64,000 nucleotides of DNA, taken from Campylobacterales bacterium. GTDB taxonomy: Bacteria > Campylobacterota > Campylobacteria > Campylobacterales > Sulfurospirillaceae. Below, in pieces: positions 32,161-41,986 of this stretch. Location: positions 38,798-102,797 of the forward strand of contig JAJRPV010000044.1 in NCBI GenBank assembly GCA_024280575.1, in the 5' to 3' direction. Numbering within the stretch: position 1 is the stretch's first letter; every line of letters begins with the position of its first letter. The translations under genes were made by a program, and so were the position numbers. Below the pieces are notes generated by a model, which had not been told where the DNA came from, searched no databases, and saw only the letters and a list, made by a program, of their open reading frames with translations.

Positions 32161-32556
32161 ATGGAAACATTGAGATTAGAGATAGTCACGCCAGAGGGTC
32201 AAATATTTGCCAATAATGTTAAAAGCGTAACTCTTCCGGGAAGCGAAGGTGAGTTTGGAGTACTCCCTCACCATGCTTCCTTGGTATCATTATTAAAAAC
32301 AGGCGTAATTGATATAGAACTTACAAACGGTGAGCATGAAATTGTGGCAGTTGACTGGGGACATGCGGAGATAGATGAAACAAAAGTTACAATTTTAGCC
32401 GATGGTGCAGTGGCTATTGTAGGAGAGAATGAAAGTGAGATAGCAAAATCTATAGAGTCTGCTAAAAAACTTATAGATAGCATGAGTGACTCTGATGTTG
32501 CAATTGCGATGGCTGAAGCAAAAATAGATAATATCTTGAAAAGCAAGAAGTACTAA
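32161..32556 (+). CDS. atpC: F0F1 ATP synthase subunit epsilon
   Basis: LRLEIVTPEGQIF, LPGSEGEFGVLPHHASLVS. Confidence 0.96.
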   Translation: METLRLEIVTPEGQIFANNVKSVTLPGSEGEFGVLPHHASLVSLLKTGVIDIELTNGEHEIVAVDWGHAEIDETKVTILADGAVAIVGENESEIAKSIESAKKLIDSMSDSDVAIAMAEAKIDNILKSKKY

Positions 32557-32559
32557 AAT

Positions 32560-33159
32560 ATGTCTGCAGCTGATTTGTTGATAAATTATATATCAAGAAG
32601 TAGCTATATTACATTTTTTGTTTTAATATGGCTCTCTTTTTATTTTGTTACAACTTTTGGAATTTTAATTAGTAGATATTTTTATCTGAATTCTTGGTTA
32701 AAAACAGAAAGAAACTCTTTAGAATCTATGCTAATGGGTGCTAAAAATGTAAGAGACGACTCTATTTTAAGAAAATGTACAAGCAAAATAAATACTTCAT
32801 TAAATCTTTTAAATGTGTGTAAGAGTGTAGCAGAAAAGAATGCTACAAATGGATTATGGATGTTATCTATGATAGCGTCCACCTCTCCTTTTATTGGATT
32901 GTTCGGCACAGTTGTGTCAATTTTAGATACTTTTAGTGGCTTAGGACAGAGTGGAAGTGCCTCGTTAGGCATAATAGCACCGGCTATTAGTGAAGCATTG
33001 ATTGCAACTGCTGCAGGTATATTCGTGGCTATTCCGGCATATAGTACACATCTTTTTTTAAAGAGAAAATCTTACGAAGTTGTAGTTGCAGTTCAAAGAG
33101 AGATAGATTTGCTACTTAGTAACAATGAAAAGATTGTAAAAGATACGCAACAAGTATGA
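32560..33159 (+). CDS. tolQ: MotA/TolQ/ExbB proton channel family protein
   Basis: LFGTVVSILDTFSGLG, IAPAISEALIATAAGIFVAIPA. Confidence 0.88.
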   Translation: MSAADLLINYISRSSYITFFVLIWLSFYFVTTFGILISRYFYLNSWLKTERNSLESMLMGAKNVRDDSILRKCTSKINTSLNLLNVCKSVAEKNATNGLWMLSMIASTSPFIGLFGTVVSILDTFSGLGQSGSASLGIIAPAISEALIATAAGIFVAIPAYSTHLFLKRKSYEVVVAVQREIDLLLSNNEKIVKDTQQV

Positions 33160-33545
33160 TTGACTGGAATGACAATCCTGAATTAAATATCACGCCATTG
33201 GTTGATATTATGCTTGTTCTTCTCGCTATTTTAATGGTGACAACCCCCGCTATGGTCTATCAAGAGAAAATTACACTTCCTAATGGTACCAGATCAGCCA
33301 TAGTGAAAAAAGTACCTGAGCTTGAAATTCGTATCAGTAGTGACAGAAAAGTTTATATTAAAAAAGACACATTTTTACTTAGTGAATTTGCAGATAATTT
33401 TACTATGATGAAAGGCAAATATGATCCAAACTCACAGGTCTATATCAAAGCAGATGAATCATTAAAATACAAAGATGTAATGTATGTTTTAAAAAGTGTA
33501 AAAGAAGCTGGTTTTACTAAAGTATCTTTAGAAACAAATGGATAA
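33156..33545 (+). CDS. tolR: ExbD/TolR family protein
   Basis: LNITPLVDIMLVLLAILMVTTP. Confidence 0.9.
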   Translation: MIDWNDNPELNITPLVDIMLVLLAILMVTTPAMVYQEKITLPNGTRSAIVKKVPELEIRISSDRKVYIKKDTFLLSEFADNFTMMKGKYDPNSQVYIKADESLKYKDVMYVLKSVKEAGFTKVSLETNG

Positions 33546-33548
33546 AAT

Positions 33549-34313
33549 ATGCCAGATAGGTCTAATAAATATAACTTAGTTGGCTTTATTCTCGCTTCAA
33601 TTCTTTATTTGACTGTATTGTTATTACTCGCTTTTTATCTCCAAGATAAAGCTAGAAAAAATGTTGACTATACGATAAAAAAAGATAATATATTGGATAT
33701 CACTCTAGTTGAGAGAAAACATAAAAAAAATATAAAACCACGAAAAAAAATAGTTAAGAAACAAAATATTGAAAAACCAAAACCTATAACTACAAAACCA
33801 AAACCTAAAAAAGTATCTCCTAAAGTGCAAAAAAAAGTATCACTTCAGGGTTTATTTAAAAAAATAGATACTAAAAAAATAATTGAGCAAAAAATTGATA
33901 TGGCACAGCAAAGTAGAAAAAAAGAAGTAAAATCTAAAGTAAACATTGAAAAACCTAAAAAGAGAGATATTGCAAAAAAGCTTGTAGAATCTTTAAGCTT
34001 TGAGAGTCCTCAAAATATAAAATCAAGCAAAAATGGTATCTATGATAAATTTCGTGGTAAAGTTCAGCAAATTTTGTATAAAAATTGGCAAAATACAATA
34101 GATACAGTATCAGGCAATAGTGCCACAGTTGAAATTTTTATAGATAAAATTGGAACTTTTAGTTATAAAATAGTAAAACTTTCATATAATGATGAATTCA
34201 ATTCTAAATTAGTAGATTTTTTAGAAGAGATGAAGGACAAAGAGTTTCCACCATTTACTGAGGGTGAGATATTTCAGCTACAAGTTGAATTTAAGGATAT
34301 AAGAAATGATTAA
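33549..34313 (+). CDS. tolA: TonB/TolA-like periplasm-spanning protein
   Basis: N-terminal TM, Lys-rich central region, C-terminal TolA/TonB-like domain; operon position. Confidence 0.8.
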   Translation: MPDRSNKYNLVGFILASILYLTVLLLLAFYLQDKARKNVDYTIKKDNILDITLVERKHKKNIKPRKKIVKKQNIEKPKPITTKPKPKKVSPKVQKKVSLQGLFKKIDTKKIIEQKIDMAQQSRKKEVKSKVNIEKPKKRDIAKKLVESLSFESPQNIKSSKNGIYDKFRGKVQQILYKNWQNTIDTVSGNSATVEIFIDKIGTFSYKIVKLSYNDEFNSKLVDFLEEMKDKEFPPFTEGEIFQLQVEFKDIRND

Positions 34314-35577
34314 AAAATTATTATTGTTGCTATTTGTTACTTATTCGCTTTTTGCATATGATGCAACTGTGGAGATTGTAAAAAAATTAGATACCCTACC
34401 TAAAATTGCAGTTCAAGATGCTAGTGATAGTAGTGAAGACATATACCTAAGGAAAAAATTTTATAAATTATTAGTTGGAGATTTGCGAGTCAGTGCTCAT
34501 TTTAGACCGTTAGATAAGTATATGACAAGTAGCTATAGCGGAGGTGTTGGTGAAAATTTTCTAAGTAAAGAGAGTGTTGATTTAATCTTAAGATTTAGAT
34601 TAGTAACAGTTGGTAATTCACTGATAGCAAATGTAAAATTAATCAATGCCAGTAGTGGTGAAGTTAGAAATGAAACAAATTATAAGATGCAACAAAGAAA
34701 AAGATTTCCATTTTTAGCTCATAGAATAATAGTGAATACGAATGATTTGATAGGGGCACCTAGTATAAAGTGGATGGAGCAATTTGTTCTTTTTGCAAAA
34801 TATACAGGTAAAAGAGAATCGGAAATAGTAGTTTCAGATTATACATTAAGTTTTCAAAAGACAATTGTAAAAGGCGGCTTAAATATTTTTCCAAAATGGG
34901 CAAATAAACTCCAAGATGCTTTTTATTACACATCTTACAGTGGTTACCTGCCAACTTTGTATAGAGTAGATTTAAATAGCGGTGAACGAAGAAAAATTAT
35001 AACAGGAAAAGGTATGTTAGTTTGTTCTGATGTTTCAAATGATGGAGAGAAACTGTTGCTGACAATGGCTCCGCAAGACCAGGCAGATATCTTTTTATAT
35101 GATCTTAGATTTAAACAATTAGAAAGAATTACAAAATATTCCGGAATTGATGTTAATGGCAATTTTATAGATAATGATAAAAAAATAATTTTTGTTCCAG
35201 ACAGACTAGGATATCCTAATATTTTTTCAAAAAAAATTGGTGGACATGGTGGTGTTGAACAAATGGTTTATCATGGAAAAAATAACAACTCAGTCTCTGC
35301 TATTGATAATTATATTGTTTATTCAAGTAGAGAAGGTGAGAGCGAATTTGGCAACAATGTTTTTAATTTATATCTCATATCTACTAAAACTGACTATATC
35401 AGACAACTAACAGCTAGCGGGAAAAATCTTTATCCTAGATTTGCAAAAGATAAAGATACGATTTTGTTTATAAAACACTTTAAGAATCAAAGTTCATTGG
35501 GAGTTATAAGGCTAAATTCAAATAAAAGCTTTCTTTTTCCATTGAAAGTAGGTAAAATTCAGTCAATTGATTGGTAA
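34306..35577 (+). CDS. tolB: Tol-Pal system protein TolB
   Basis: Beta-propeller repeats; between tolA and pal. Confidence 0.88.
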   Translation: MIKKLLLLLFVTYSLFAYDATVEIVKKLDTLPKIAVQDASDSSEDIYLRKKFYKLLVGDLRVSAHFRPLDKYMTSSYSGGVGENFLSKESVDLILRFRLVTVGNSLIANVKLINASSGEVRNETNYKMQQRKRFPFLAHRIIVNTNDLIGAPSIKWMEQFVLFAKYTGKRESEIVVSDYTLSFQKTIVKGGLNIFPKWANKLQDAFYYTSYSGYLPTLYRVDLNSGERRKIITGKGMLVCSDVSNDGEKLLLTMAPQDQADIFLYDLRFKQLERITKYSGIDVNGNFIDNDKKIIFVPDRLGYPNIFSKKIGGHGGVEQMVYHGKNNNSVSAIDNYIVYSSREGESEFGNNVFNLYLISTKTDYIRQLTASGKNLYPRFAKDKDTILFIKHFKNQSSLGVIRLNSNKSFLFPLKVGKIQSIDW

Positions 35578-35627
35578 TTTTAAAAAAATATGTTAAAATG
35601 TCGTGGAAAATAAAATAAAAGGCGGTA

Positions 35628-36200
35628 ATGATGAAAAAATTGGTTCTAGCTAGTATGAGTGTAGCTGTTTTGCTATTTACAGGATGTAGTCAAAAAAATC
35701 CTGATGTAGACATGACAACTAAAAATCAAAAAATGGAAAAAGTAAGTAATACAAATGCAAATGGTATGAATGCAAGTAACATGGATTCAAATAGTATGAG
35801 TAGCAATTCTATGGCTGAAAATAATGAAAATGCAGTTAAGTATTTAATTGCAAATTTGGAATCAAAGTTGAGACCAGTTAACTTTGATTTTGATAAATAT
35901 AATATCAGAGAAGATATGAAACCAGTTGTTGCAAGCAGTGCTACTATTTGGGATGGAGATAAAGCACAGAATTTATCAGTTAAGCTTGAAGGAAACTGTG
36001 ATGAATGGGGTACTGATGAGTATAATTATGCTTTAGGTTTGAAAAGAGCTAAAAGTGTTAAAGATGCATTGGGTGCTAGAGGCGTAGCAGTTGATAGAAT
36101 TATGCTTGTAAGTTATGGTGAAAGCAATCCTGTTTGTACAGAACACACAAAAGCTTGTTGGGCTGAAAATAGAAGAGTAGAATTTAAATTATTACCATAA
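35628..36200 (+). CDS. pal: peptidoglycan-associated lipoprotein
   Basis: Lipobox LLFTGCSQ; VNFDFDKYNI, GNCDEWGTDEYNYALGLKRAKSV. Confidence 0.95.
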   Translation: MMKKLVLASMSVAVLLFTGCSQKNPDVDMTTKNQKMEKVSNTNANGMNASNMDSNSMSSNSMAENNENAVKYLIANLESKLRPVNFDFDKYNIREDMKPVVASSATIWDGDKAQNLSVKLEGNCDEWGTDEYNYALGLKRAKSVKDALGARGVAVDRIMLVSYGESNPVCTEHTKACWAENRRVEFKLLP

Positions 36201-36214
36201 ATATAGACATATAG

Positions 36215-36237
36215 GGTCATGTAGTATTTGCATGACC
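36215..36237. terminator. hairpin between pal and cpoB
   Basis: GGTCATG-tagtatttg-CATGACC. Confidence 0.5.
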
Positions 36238-36288
36238 ACATCTCTCAAATACTTCGAAATATATCCCTTGTTTAAAGGAGAAGACTTA

Positions 36289-37153
36289 TGAATAAAATAT
36301 TAGCTTTTATAGTTTTGATACCTATTGTACTGTTTTCAGCTGAACCCTCCGTTTATGGAGCAGGCAACTTAGACAGTGATAATCCCTATGGCTTAAGCGC
36401 TAGTGAGAAAAAATTGTACAAAATAGTAAAAGTGTTAAATCGCTAGAAAAACAGATTAAGATAATGCAGCTTAATTATAATCAACTACAAGAAAAGCTTG
36501 ATGGAACTAGAACTGTTACGGAATCCATCAGTAATAAAATAGGAAGAATAGACAGCAGAATAAATGATGTAATTGGCAACGATAATAACAAAAGCAATAC
36601 GATAGAAAATCTACAAAATGAAATTGATGATCTTAAGCAACAACTAAGTGATAATATAACTTCGCAAAACGAAAATCAAGAAAAAATTAAAAGTGTATTA
36701 GCCGAACTAAGCTCTCTGATAGACTCTATAAATACAAATTATGTATCCAAAGATGAGTTTAATAAATTAGTTAAAAAACTAAGTCAAAAAAACTCCGTGT
36801 CTGGTAAAACTGGAGCACAATTATTTCGTGAGGCAGATAAGTTTTTTAAAAATAAATCATACGAAGAAGCCACTGTTAGATTTAAAAAATTAGTCAGTAT
36901 GAGATATAAACCAGCAAGAAGTAATTTTAAATTAGGTGAAATATCATATTTTCAAAAGAAGTATAACCAAGCTATAGTTTATTATAAAAGAAGCATCGCT
37001 TTATATGACAAAGCATCATACATACCAACACTTTTATATCATACTGGTATAAGTTTAAGTAAACTCAAAAAAAACAGAGAAGCCTCAAAATTTTTCAATG
37101 TATTAAAGAGTAATTATCCAACTTCGAAAGAAGCTAAAAGTCTAAAAAAATAG
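36289..37153 (+). CDS. cpoB: tol-pal system protein CpoB/YbgF, apparent frameshift near 36408-36413
   Basis: Signal peptide MNKILAFIVLIPIVLFSAEPSVYGAGNLDSDNPYGLSASEK in one frame; coiled coil plus TPR region (KTGAQLFREADKFFKNKSYEEATVRFKKL) in another. Confidence 0.82.
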
Positions 37154-37241
37154 TTAAGAGAGTCTCTAATATCTATATCTAAGGGAATATAAAAAAAGAT
37201 TATGCTAAAATCGTTCGTTGTATACAAGCTAAGGAGTTTTT

Positions 37242-37817
37242 ATGGCTATAAACGAAAATCAAGTTGTTTCTATTCAATATGAATTGAAAGATGCTAATAA
37301 CGGCGATATTTTAGATTCTAATATTGACGCTGCACCTCTTTCATTTATCGTAGGAAAAGGACAAATTATACCAGGTTTAGAGAGTGAAATTATGAAATTA
37401 TCTCTAAATGACAATGAGGAAGTAAGAGTTTCTGCTAAAGATGCATATGGTGAATATGACGAAAAGGCAGTACAAACCTTACCAAAAGAACAGTTTGCCG
37501 GATTAGAATTAAAAGAAGGTATGACTCTCTATGGACAAGGTGAAGATGGTGGAACAGTTCAAGTAACTGTAAAAAGTTTTGATGATGAAAATGTCAATGT
37601 AGATTTTAATCACCCGTTAGCCGGTAAAGATTTATTATTTGTTCTTAGTGTTACTGAAGTAAGAGATGCAACAGCACAAGAGTTGATACAAGGTTATGTA
37701 GGCGCACCAGAAGGTGGTGGTTGCGGATGTGGAACAGGTGACAGTTGTCACACTACAGAAGATTCACAAGCAGACACTTGTTGCTCAGACGAAGACAACG
37801 GCGGGTGTTGTGGCTGA
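37242..37817 (+). CDS. slyD: FKBP-type peptidyl-prolyl isomerase SlyD
   Basis: GKGQIIPGLESEIM; Cys/Gly-rich metal-binding tail GGGCGCGTGDSCHTTED...CCSDEDNGGCCG. Confidence 0.93.
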   Translation: MAINENQVVSIQYELKDANNGDILDSNIDAAPLSFIVGKGQIIPGLESEIMKLSLNDNEEVRVSAKDAYGEYDEKAVQTLPKEQFAGLELKEGMTLYGQGEDGGTVQVTVKSFDDENVNVDFNHPLAGKDLLFVLSVTEVRDATAQELIQGYVGAPEGGGCGCGTGDSCHTTEDSQADTCCSDEDNGGCCG

Positions 37818-38574
37818 TAATAGCTACATTGCTAAATCCAGGGCTTCGCTTGAAGCCCTAAAATCTGCTAATCTACTCAAAAGTTTAAGTTTAAATGTTC
37901 TTATTACCGGTGAAATTGGAGTTGGTAAGAAAAGCCTAGCAAAATATATATATGAAGACGGATATATAATAGATGGTTCAAATTATAAAGAATTAATTAG
38001 TGCAATAGATACAAATAAAAAATTAATTATCAAAAATTTTAGTGAAATAAATAATTTTGCTAAAATAAAAGATATTTTAAGTAACTCAAAAAATAAAATT
38101 ATAGCTACTAGCAGAAAAAATATAGATAGTAAAATTGAAGATGAATTTTTTAGTTTAAAAATTAATATTCCTCCTCTACGCGAGAGGTTGGAGGATGTAC
38201 AGATGCTTTCAAAGAAATTTTTTTCTGAAGCAAAAGAGATTTTTGGCAACTTATCTAAAGAATTCGATTTTAACAAAATTAAAATTGATTTGAGCAAAAA
38301 TTGTTATTCATTAAAGAAATCTATCTATAAAAGTTATTTTATGGATGAAATTGAGAAAGACGATATAATGGAGATGATGAAGAATTTTTTATTTAATAAA
38401 ATAGGTGGAGGAGATGACTATAGAGAATTATTGTATCTTTTTGACATTCCCTTAATTGAAAGTGGATTTGAAAAATTTGGCTCACAGCTTGCAATGAGCA
38501 AAGCATTTGGATTAAATAGAAACACACTTAGAAAAAAAATAAATAATTACAAGTTAGATGAAGGAAAAATATGA
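37810..38574 (+). CDS. sigma-54-activator-like / Fis-type HTH regulator
   Basis: GTG start overlapping the slyD stop; NVLITGEIGVGKKSLAKYIY Walker A-like; C-terminal SQLAMSKAFGLNRNTLRKKINNY. Confidence 0.7.
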   Translation: MADNSYIAKSRASLEALKSANLLKSLSLNVLITGEIGVGKKSLAKYIYEDGYIIDGSNYKELISAIDTNKKLIIKNFSEINNFAKIKDILSNSKNKIIATSRKNIDSKIEDEFFSLKINIPPLRERLEDVQMLSKKFFSEAKEIFGNLSKEFDFNKIKIDLSKNCYSLKKSIYKSYFMDEIEKDDIMEMMKNFLFNKIGGGDDYRELLYLFDIPLIESGFEKFGSQLAMSKAFGLNRNTLRKKINNYKLDEGKI

Positions 38575-39497
38575 GATATGCAGCTATATTTCCAGGGCAA
38601 GGTAGTCAAAAGATAGGCATGGGTAAAGATTTTTTTGATAATTCTACTCTTGCGAAAGAGATGGTTCAAGAAGCTAGTGCTAGGTTAAATATAGATTTTG
38701 AAAATTTGCTCTTTAGACATAATGATAAATTGGAACTTACTCAATTTGCACAACCGGCTATATTGCTTGTTAGTTGTATTGCGTATAAGTTATTTTCTCT
38801 TGAAGTCAAAGTAGAGCCAAAGTTTTTTTTAGGACACTCTTTAGGAGAATTTTCTGCTGTCTGTGCGAGTGGAGCGATAGACTATCTTGATGCAATAGAT
38901 TTAGTATATAGTCGAGGATTGCTTATGAGCGAGGCTTGTGAAGGCAAAAATGCTGGCATGATGGCACTTCTTGGTTTAAGCGACGAAGTTACTGAAAATC
39001 TTGTAAAAATTGCTCAAAATGAAGGAAAAAAGATATGGAGTGCAAATTATAATTGCGATGGGCAAATAGTATTGGCTGGTGATAAAAATGATTTAAAAGA
39101 TATGGAGAGTGTATTTAAAAACAAAGGTGCTAGAAGAGCTATTGTTTTAAATATGTCAGTTGCAAGCCATTGTCCTATTTTAGCAAGTGCCCAAGTAAAA
39201 CTTAGTGTTTGCCTGGATAAATTTATAGAAGATACTTTTAGTGCCCCTATTATTTCAAATGTTACAACTAAACCTTATAATACAAAAAGTGAAGCTATTA
39301 GACTTTTGTCTGATCAATTAGTAAAACCTGTTTTATATAAAAAATCTATTAAAAATATAGAAGATGAAGTGGATAAATTTATAGAATTTGGCGGAACGGT
39401 TTTAAAAGGAATAAACAGAAAAATAACCAAGAAAGAGACTATATCTATAATTGATATGAGTTCATTGGATAAAGCGATATTGGATTTCAGTAAATGA
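38571..39497 (+). CDS. fabD: malonyl CoA-ACP transacylase
   Basis: AAIFPGQGSQKIGMGKD, FLGHSLGEFSAVCASG. Confidence 0.96.
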   Translation: MRYAAIFPGQGSQKIGMGKDFFDNSTLAKEMVQEASARLNIDFENLLFRHNDKLELTQFAQPAILLVSCIAYKLFSLEVKVEPKFFLGHSLGEFSAVCASGAIDYLDAIDLVYSRGLLMSEACEGKNAGMMALLGLSDEVTENLVKIAQNEGKKIWSANYNCDGQIVLAGDKNDLKDMESVFKNKGARRAIVLNMSVASHCPILASAQVKLSVCLDKFIEDTFSAPIISNVTTKPYNTKSEAIRLLSDQLVKPVLYKKSIKNIEDEVDKFIEFGGTVLKGINRKITKKETISIIDMSSLDKAILDFSK

Positions 39498-40255
39498 AGT
39501 TAACTCTTTTGCAAATATCTCCAAAACTTAAAAAAATTACTCCTCAAGAATTTTCTGATTATTTTAATGGGATTGATAAAAAGAGTAATTTAATAATATT
39601 TCCCGAACTTGCATTAAATGGTTACCTGTTGAAAGATGCAGTTTTTGAAGACGCTTATAGTTTAAACGAGATAGAAGAATTTGCTAAATTTTCTGACTCT
39701 TGCGATTTGGTTTTTGGCGCTGTTTTAAAAGAGGAAAATAAATTTTACAATAGTGCATTTTACTGTTCAAGTGGTAAAATATTAAAAATTCATCGTAAAA
39801 CCGCACTTCCTAATTATGGCCTTTTCCAAGAAGCACGATTTTTCTTTAGAGGTGATGGAGTAGAATCATTTGACACAAAATTTGGAAAATCGTTTGTTGT
39901 GATATGCGAAGAGTTATATAATGCTTCAGTTATAGAAAAAATTGCAAGTTGTAAACCTGATATTGTGATAGTCATATCAAATTCGCCTGCAAGAGGATTT
40001 GAAGATGATGAACTTTTAATCCAAAAACAATGGGAATCCCTACTGTGTTCAACAGCGCTTTTAAGCGGTTCACATGTGGTATTTACAAATAGAGTTGGTT
40101 TTGAGGATGGTTTGGGTTTTTGGGGAGGTTCATGCGTTGTGAATCCAAAAGCACAAATTGTAAAAAAAGCCAAACTCTTTGAAGAAGAAAAAATAGAAAT
40201 CAGTATCAACAAAAAATTATCTGATACTCAGAAATATCTACTTAGACAATACTAA
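39494..40255 (+). CDS. carbon-nitrogen hydrolase (nitrilase superfamily)
   Basis: IIFPELALNGYLL, HRKTALPNYGLFQEARFF, VICEELYNASVI. Confidence 0.88.
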   Translation: MKLTLLQISPKLKKITPQEFSDYFNGIDKKSNLIIFPELALNGYLLKDAVFEDAYSLNEIEEFAKFSDSCDLVFGAVLKEENKFYNSAFYCSSGKILKIHRKTALPNYGLFQEARFFFRGDGVESFDTKFGKSFVVICEELYNASVIEKIASCKPDIVIVISNSPARGFEDDELLIQKQWESLLCSTALLSGSHVVFTNRVGFEDGLGFWGGSCVVNPKAQIVKKAKLFEEEKIEISINKKLSDTQKYLLRQY

Positions 40256-40275
40256 TTATTAGAAAGAAGAGTCAA

Positions 40276-40436
40276 ATGAAATTACAGAAGTTTACTTCGT
40301 GCTTTAGTCGCGAGGAATTTGATGGGAGCTTTGCTCTTATCAAAGGGGACAATAGAGTAAAATTACAGAAGTTTACTTCGTGCTTTAGTCGCGTGGAATT
40401 TGATGGGAGCTTTGCTCTTATCAAAGGGGACAATTT
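40276..40436 (+). repeat. Locus C of the hairpin repeat family (two tandem copies, 81-bp period)
   Basis: AAATTACA-GAAGT-tt-ACTTC-GTGCTTTAGTCGCGnGGAATTTGATGG-GAGC-ttt-GCTC-TTATCAAAGGGGACAAT twice; second copy abuts the mtnN ATG. Confidence 0.92.
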
Positions 40437-41141
40437 ATGAAATTAGCCATTATGGGGGCAATGCCCGAAGAGATAGAACCACTTTTGAAATATTATAAAA
40501 ATTATGAAACTATAGAATATGCAAAAAACAAATATTATCTGGTTTCATATAGAGACAATGAGATTGTTATAGCTTATAGCAAGATAGGTAAAGTAAATGC
40601 CACAATAACTGCAGCAACTATGATAGAAAAGTTTGCCTGTGAAAAACTCTTATTTAGTGGAGTAGCGGGAGCAATCGGTAATGATTTGAAAATAGGTGAT
40701 TTGGTGGTTGCAACTAAATTAGCCCAACATGATTTGGATATTTCTGCTTTTGGTCATCCTTATGGGTATGTACCGGAAGGGTCAGTATATGAAGAAGCGG
40801 ATAAAAATTTGATAAGTATAGCAAAATTTGTGGCTAGTAAAAAAAATATTCCATTAAAAGAAACTATCGTAGCAACAGGAGATCAGTTTATATGTGATGT
40901 TGCAAAAAAAGAGTGGATAGAGAAGACTTTTCATGCTGGTGCTCTAGAGATGGAAGGGGCAGCAGTTGCCCTTACATGTAGCGCTTTAAATGTTCCTTTT
41001 TTTATACTCCGCTCAATAAGTGATGCTGCTGATATGGATGCAAGTTTTAATTTTGATGAGTTTTTAGCATCTTCTGCAAAAATAAGTGCAGATTTTATAA
41101 TCTCAATGATAGATAAAGTGATAGATGACAAACTTAAGTAA
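40437..41141 (+). CDS. mtnN: MTA/SAH nucleosidase
   Basis: MKLAIMGAMPEEIEPLL, FSGVAGAIGNDLKIGD, LEMEGAAVALTC. Confidence 0.95.
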   Translation: MKLAIMGAMPEEIEPLLKYYKNYETIEYAKNKYYLVSYRDNEIVIAYSKIGKVNATITAATMIEKFACEKLLFSGVAGAIGNDLKIGDLVVATKLAQHDLDISAFGHPYGYVPEGSVYEEADKNLISIAKFVASKKNIPLKETIVATGDQFICDVAKKEWIEKTFHAGALEMEGAAVALTCSALNVPFFILRSISDAADMDASFNFDEFLASSAKISADFIISMIDKVIDDKLK

Positions 41142-41877
41142 AAAACTACTGAGAATCACCGGAAGAACAAATGCAAGATACGGTCTTATAAAAGAGGGAG
41201 ATAAGATACTCCTGGGTCTCAGCGGAGGAAAAGATTCGTTAACACTTGCACATGTGATAAAGCATATGCAGCGAGTTGCACCATTTAATTTTGAGTTTCA
41301 AACAGTCACTGTGTCTTATGGTATGGGTGAAAATTTAGAAATTCTTCAAGATTACTGCATAAAAGAAAACATACCTCATAAAATATATGACACAAAGATA
41401 TATGACTTGGCAAAAGAAAAGATAAGGCAAAACTCATCATTTTGTAGCTTTTTCTCACGAATGAGAAGAGGTGCTCTTTACACTTACGCTCTTGAAAACG
41501 GATATAATAAACTTGCCCTTGGTCATCATCTAGACGACGCAGTAGAAAGTTTTTTTATGAATTTTTCATATAATGGTGCTCTTCGCTCAATGCCACCAAT
41601 TTACAGTGCTAAAAATGGTTTAGTAGTAATTCGTCCACTGATACATGTAAGAGAAAGACAACTCATAGAGCAAGCCAAAGAAGCCAATATGCCTCTCATA
41701 ACAGATGAGGCATGTCCTAGCATGAGGTTTGATATAAAAATGCCAGTAGCTAGAGCTAAAACAAAAGAGATGTTGAGAAAAATGGAAGAAGAAAATCATT
41801 CCCTCTTCACATCCGTGAGAAAGTCTTTCGAAAATATAAATCTATCTAGTTTTTGCGAAGAAGAATATTTAGACTAA
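41125..41877 (+). CDS. ttcA: tRNA 2-thiocytidine biosynthesis protein TtcA
   Basis: LLGLSGGKDSLTLAHVIKHMQ, CSFFSRMRRGALYTYA, LGHHLDDAVESFFMN. Confidence 0.93.
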   Translation: MTNLSKKLLRITGRTNARYGLIKEGDKILLGLSGGKDSLTLAHVIKHMQRVAPFNFEFQTVTVSYGMGENLEILQDYCIKENIPHKIYDTKIYDLAKEKIRQNSSFCSFFSRMRRGALYTYALENGYNKLALGHHLDDAVESFFMNFSYNGALRSMPPIYSAKNGLVVIRPLIHVRERQLIEQAKEANMPLITDEACPSMRFDIKMPVARAKTKEMLRKMEEENHSLFTSVRKSFENINLSSFCEEEYLD

Positions 41878-41888
41878 TCAAATCTTCC

Positions 41889-41923
41889 TTTAAGAGACCA
41901 CTACTGTGCAGTGGTCTCTTAAA
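41889..41923. terminator. hairpin terminator after ttcA
   Basis: TTTAAGAGACCACT-actgtgc-AGTGGTCTCTTAAA. Confidence 0.75.
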
Positions 41924-41986
41924 ATGATAAACAAATAATAATTTAAGAAGAAATGTGCTATTGTAATAACATCATAGGTGCTTGTT

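Noticed and set aside
37714-37809. ORF-track N-terminal extension of the regulator (MVVADVEQVTVVTLQ...)
   Set aside because: It is the slyD Cys-rich tail read in another frame; the likely start is GTG at 37810.
37842-37862. AGGGCTTC...GAAGCCCT hairpin as a terminator after slyD
   Set aside because: It lies inside the N-terminal coding region of the next gene (KSRASLEALKSA) and has no T-tract; attenuation cannot be excluded but is unsupported.
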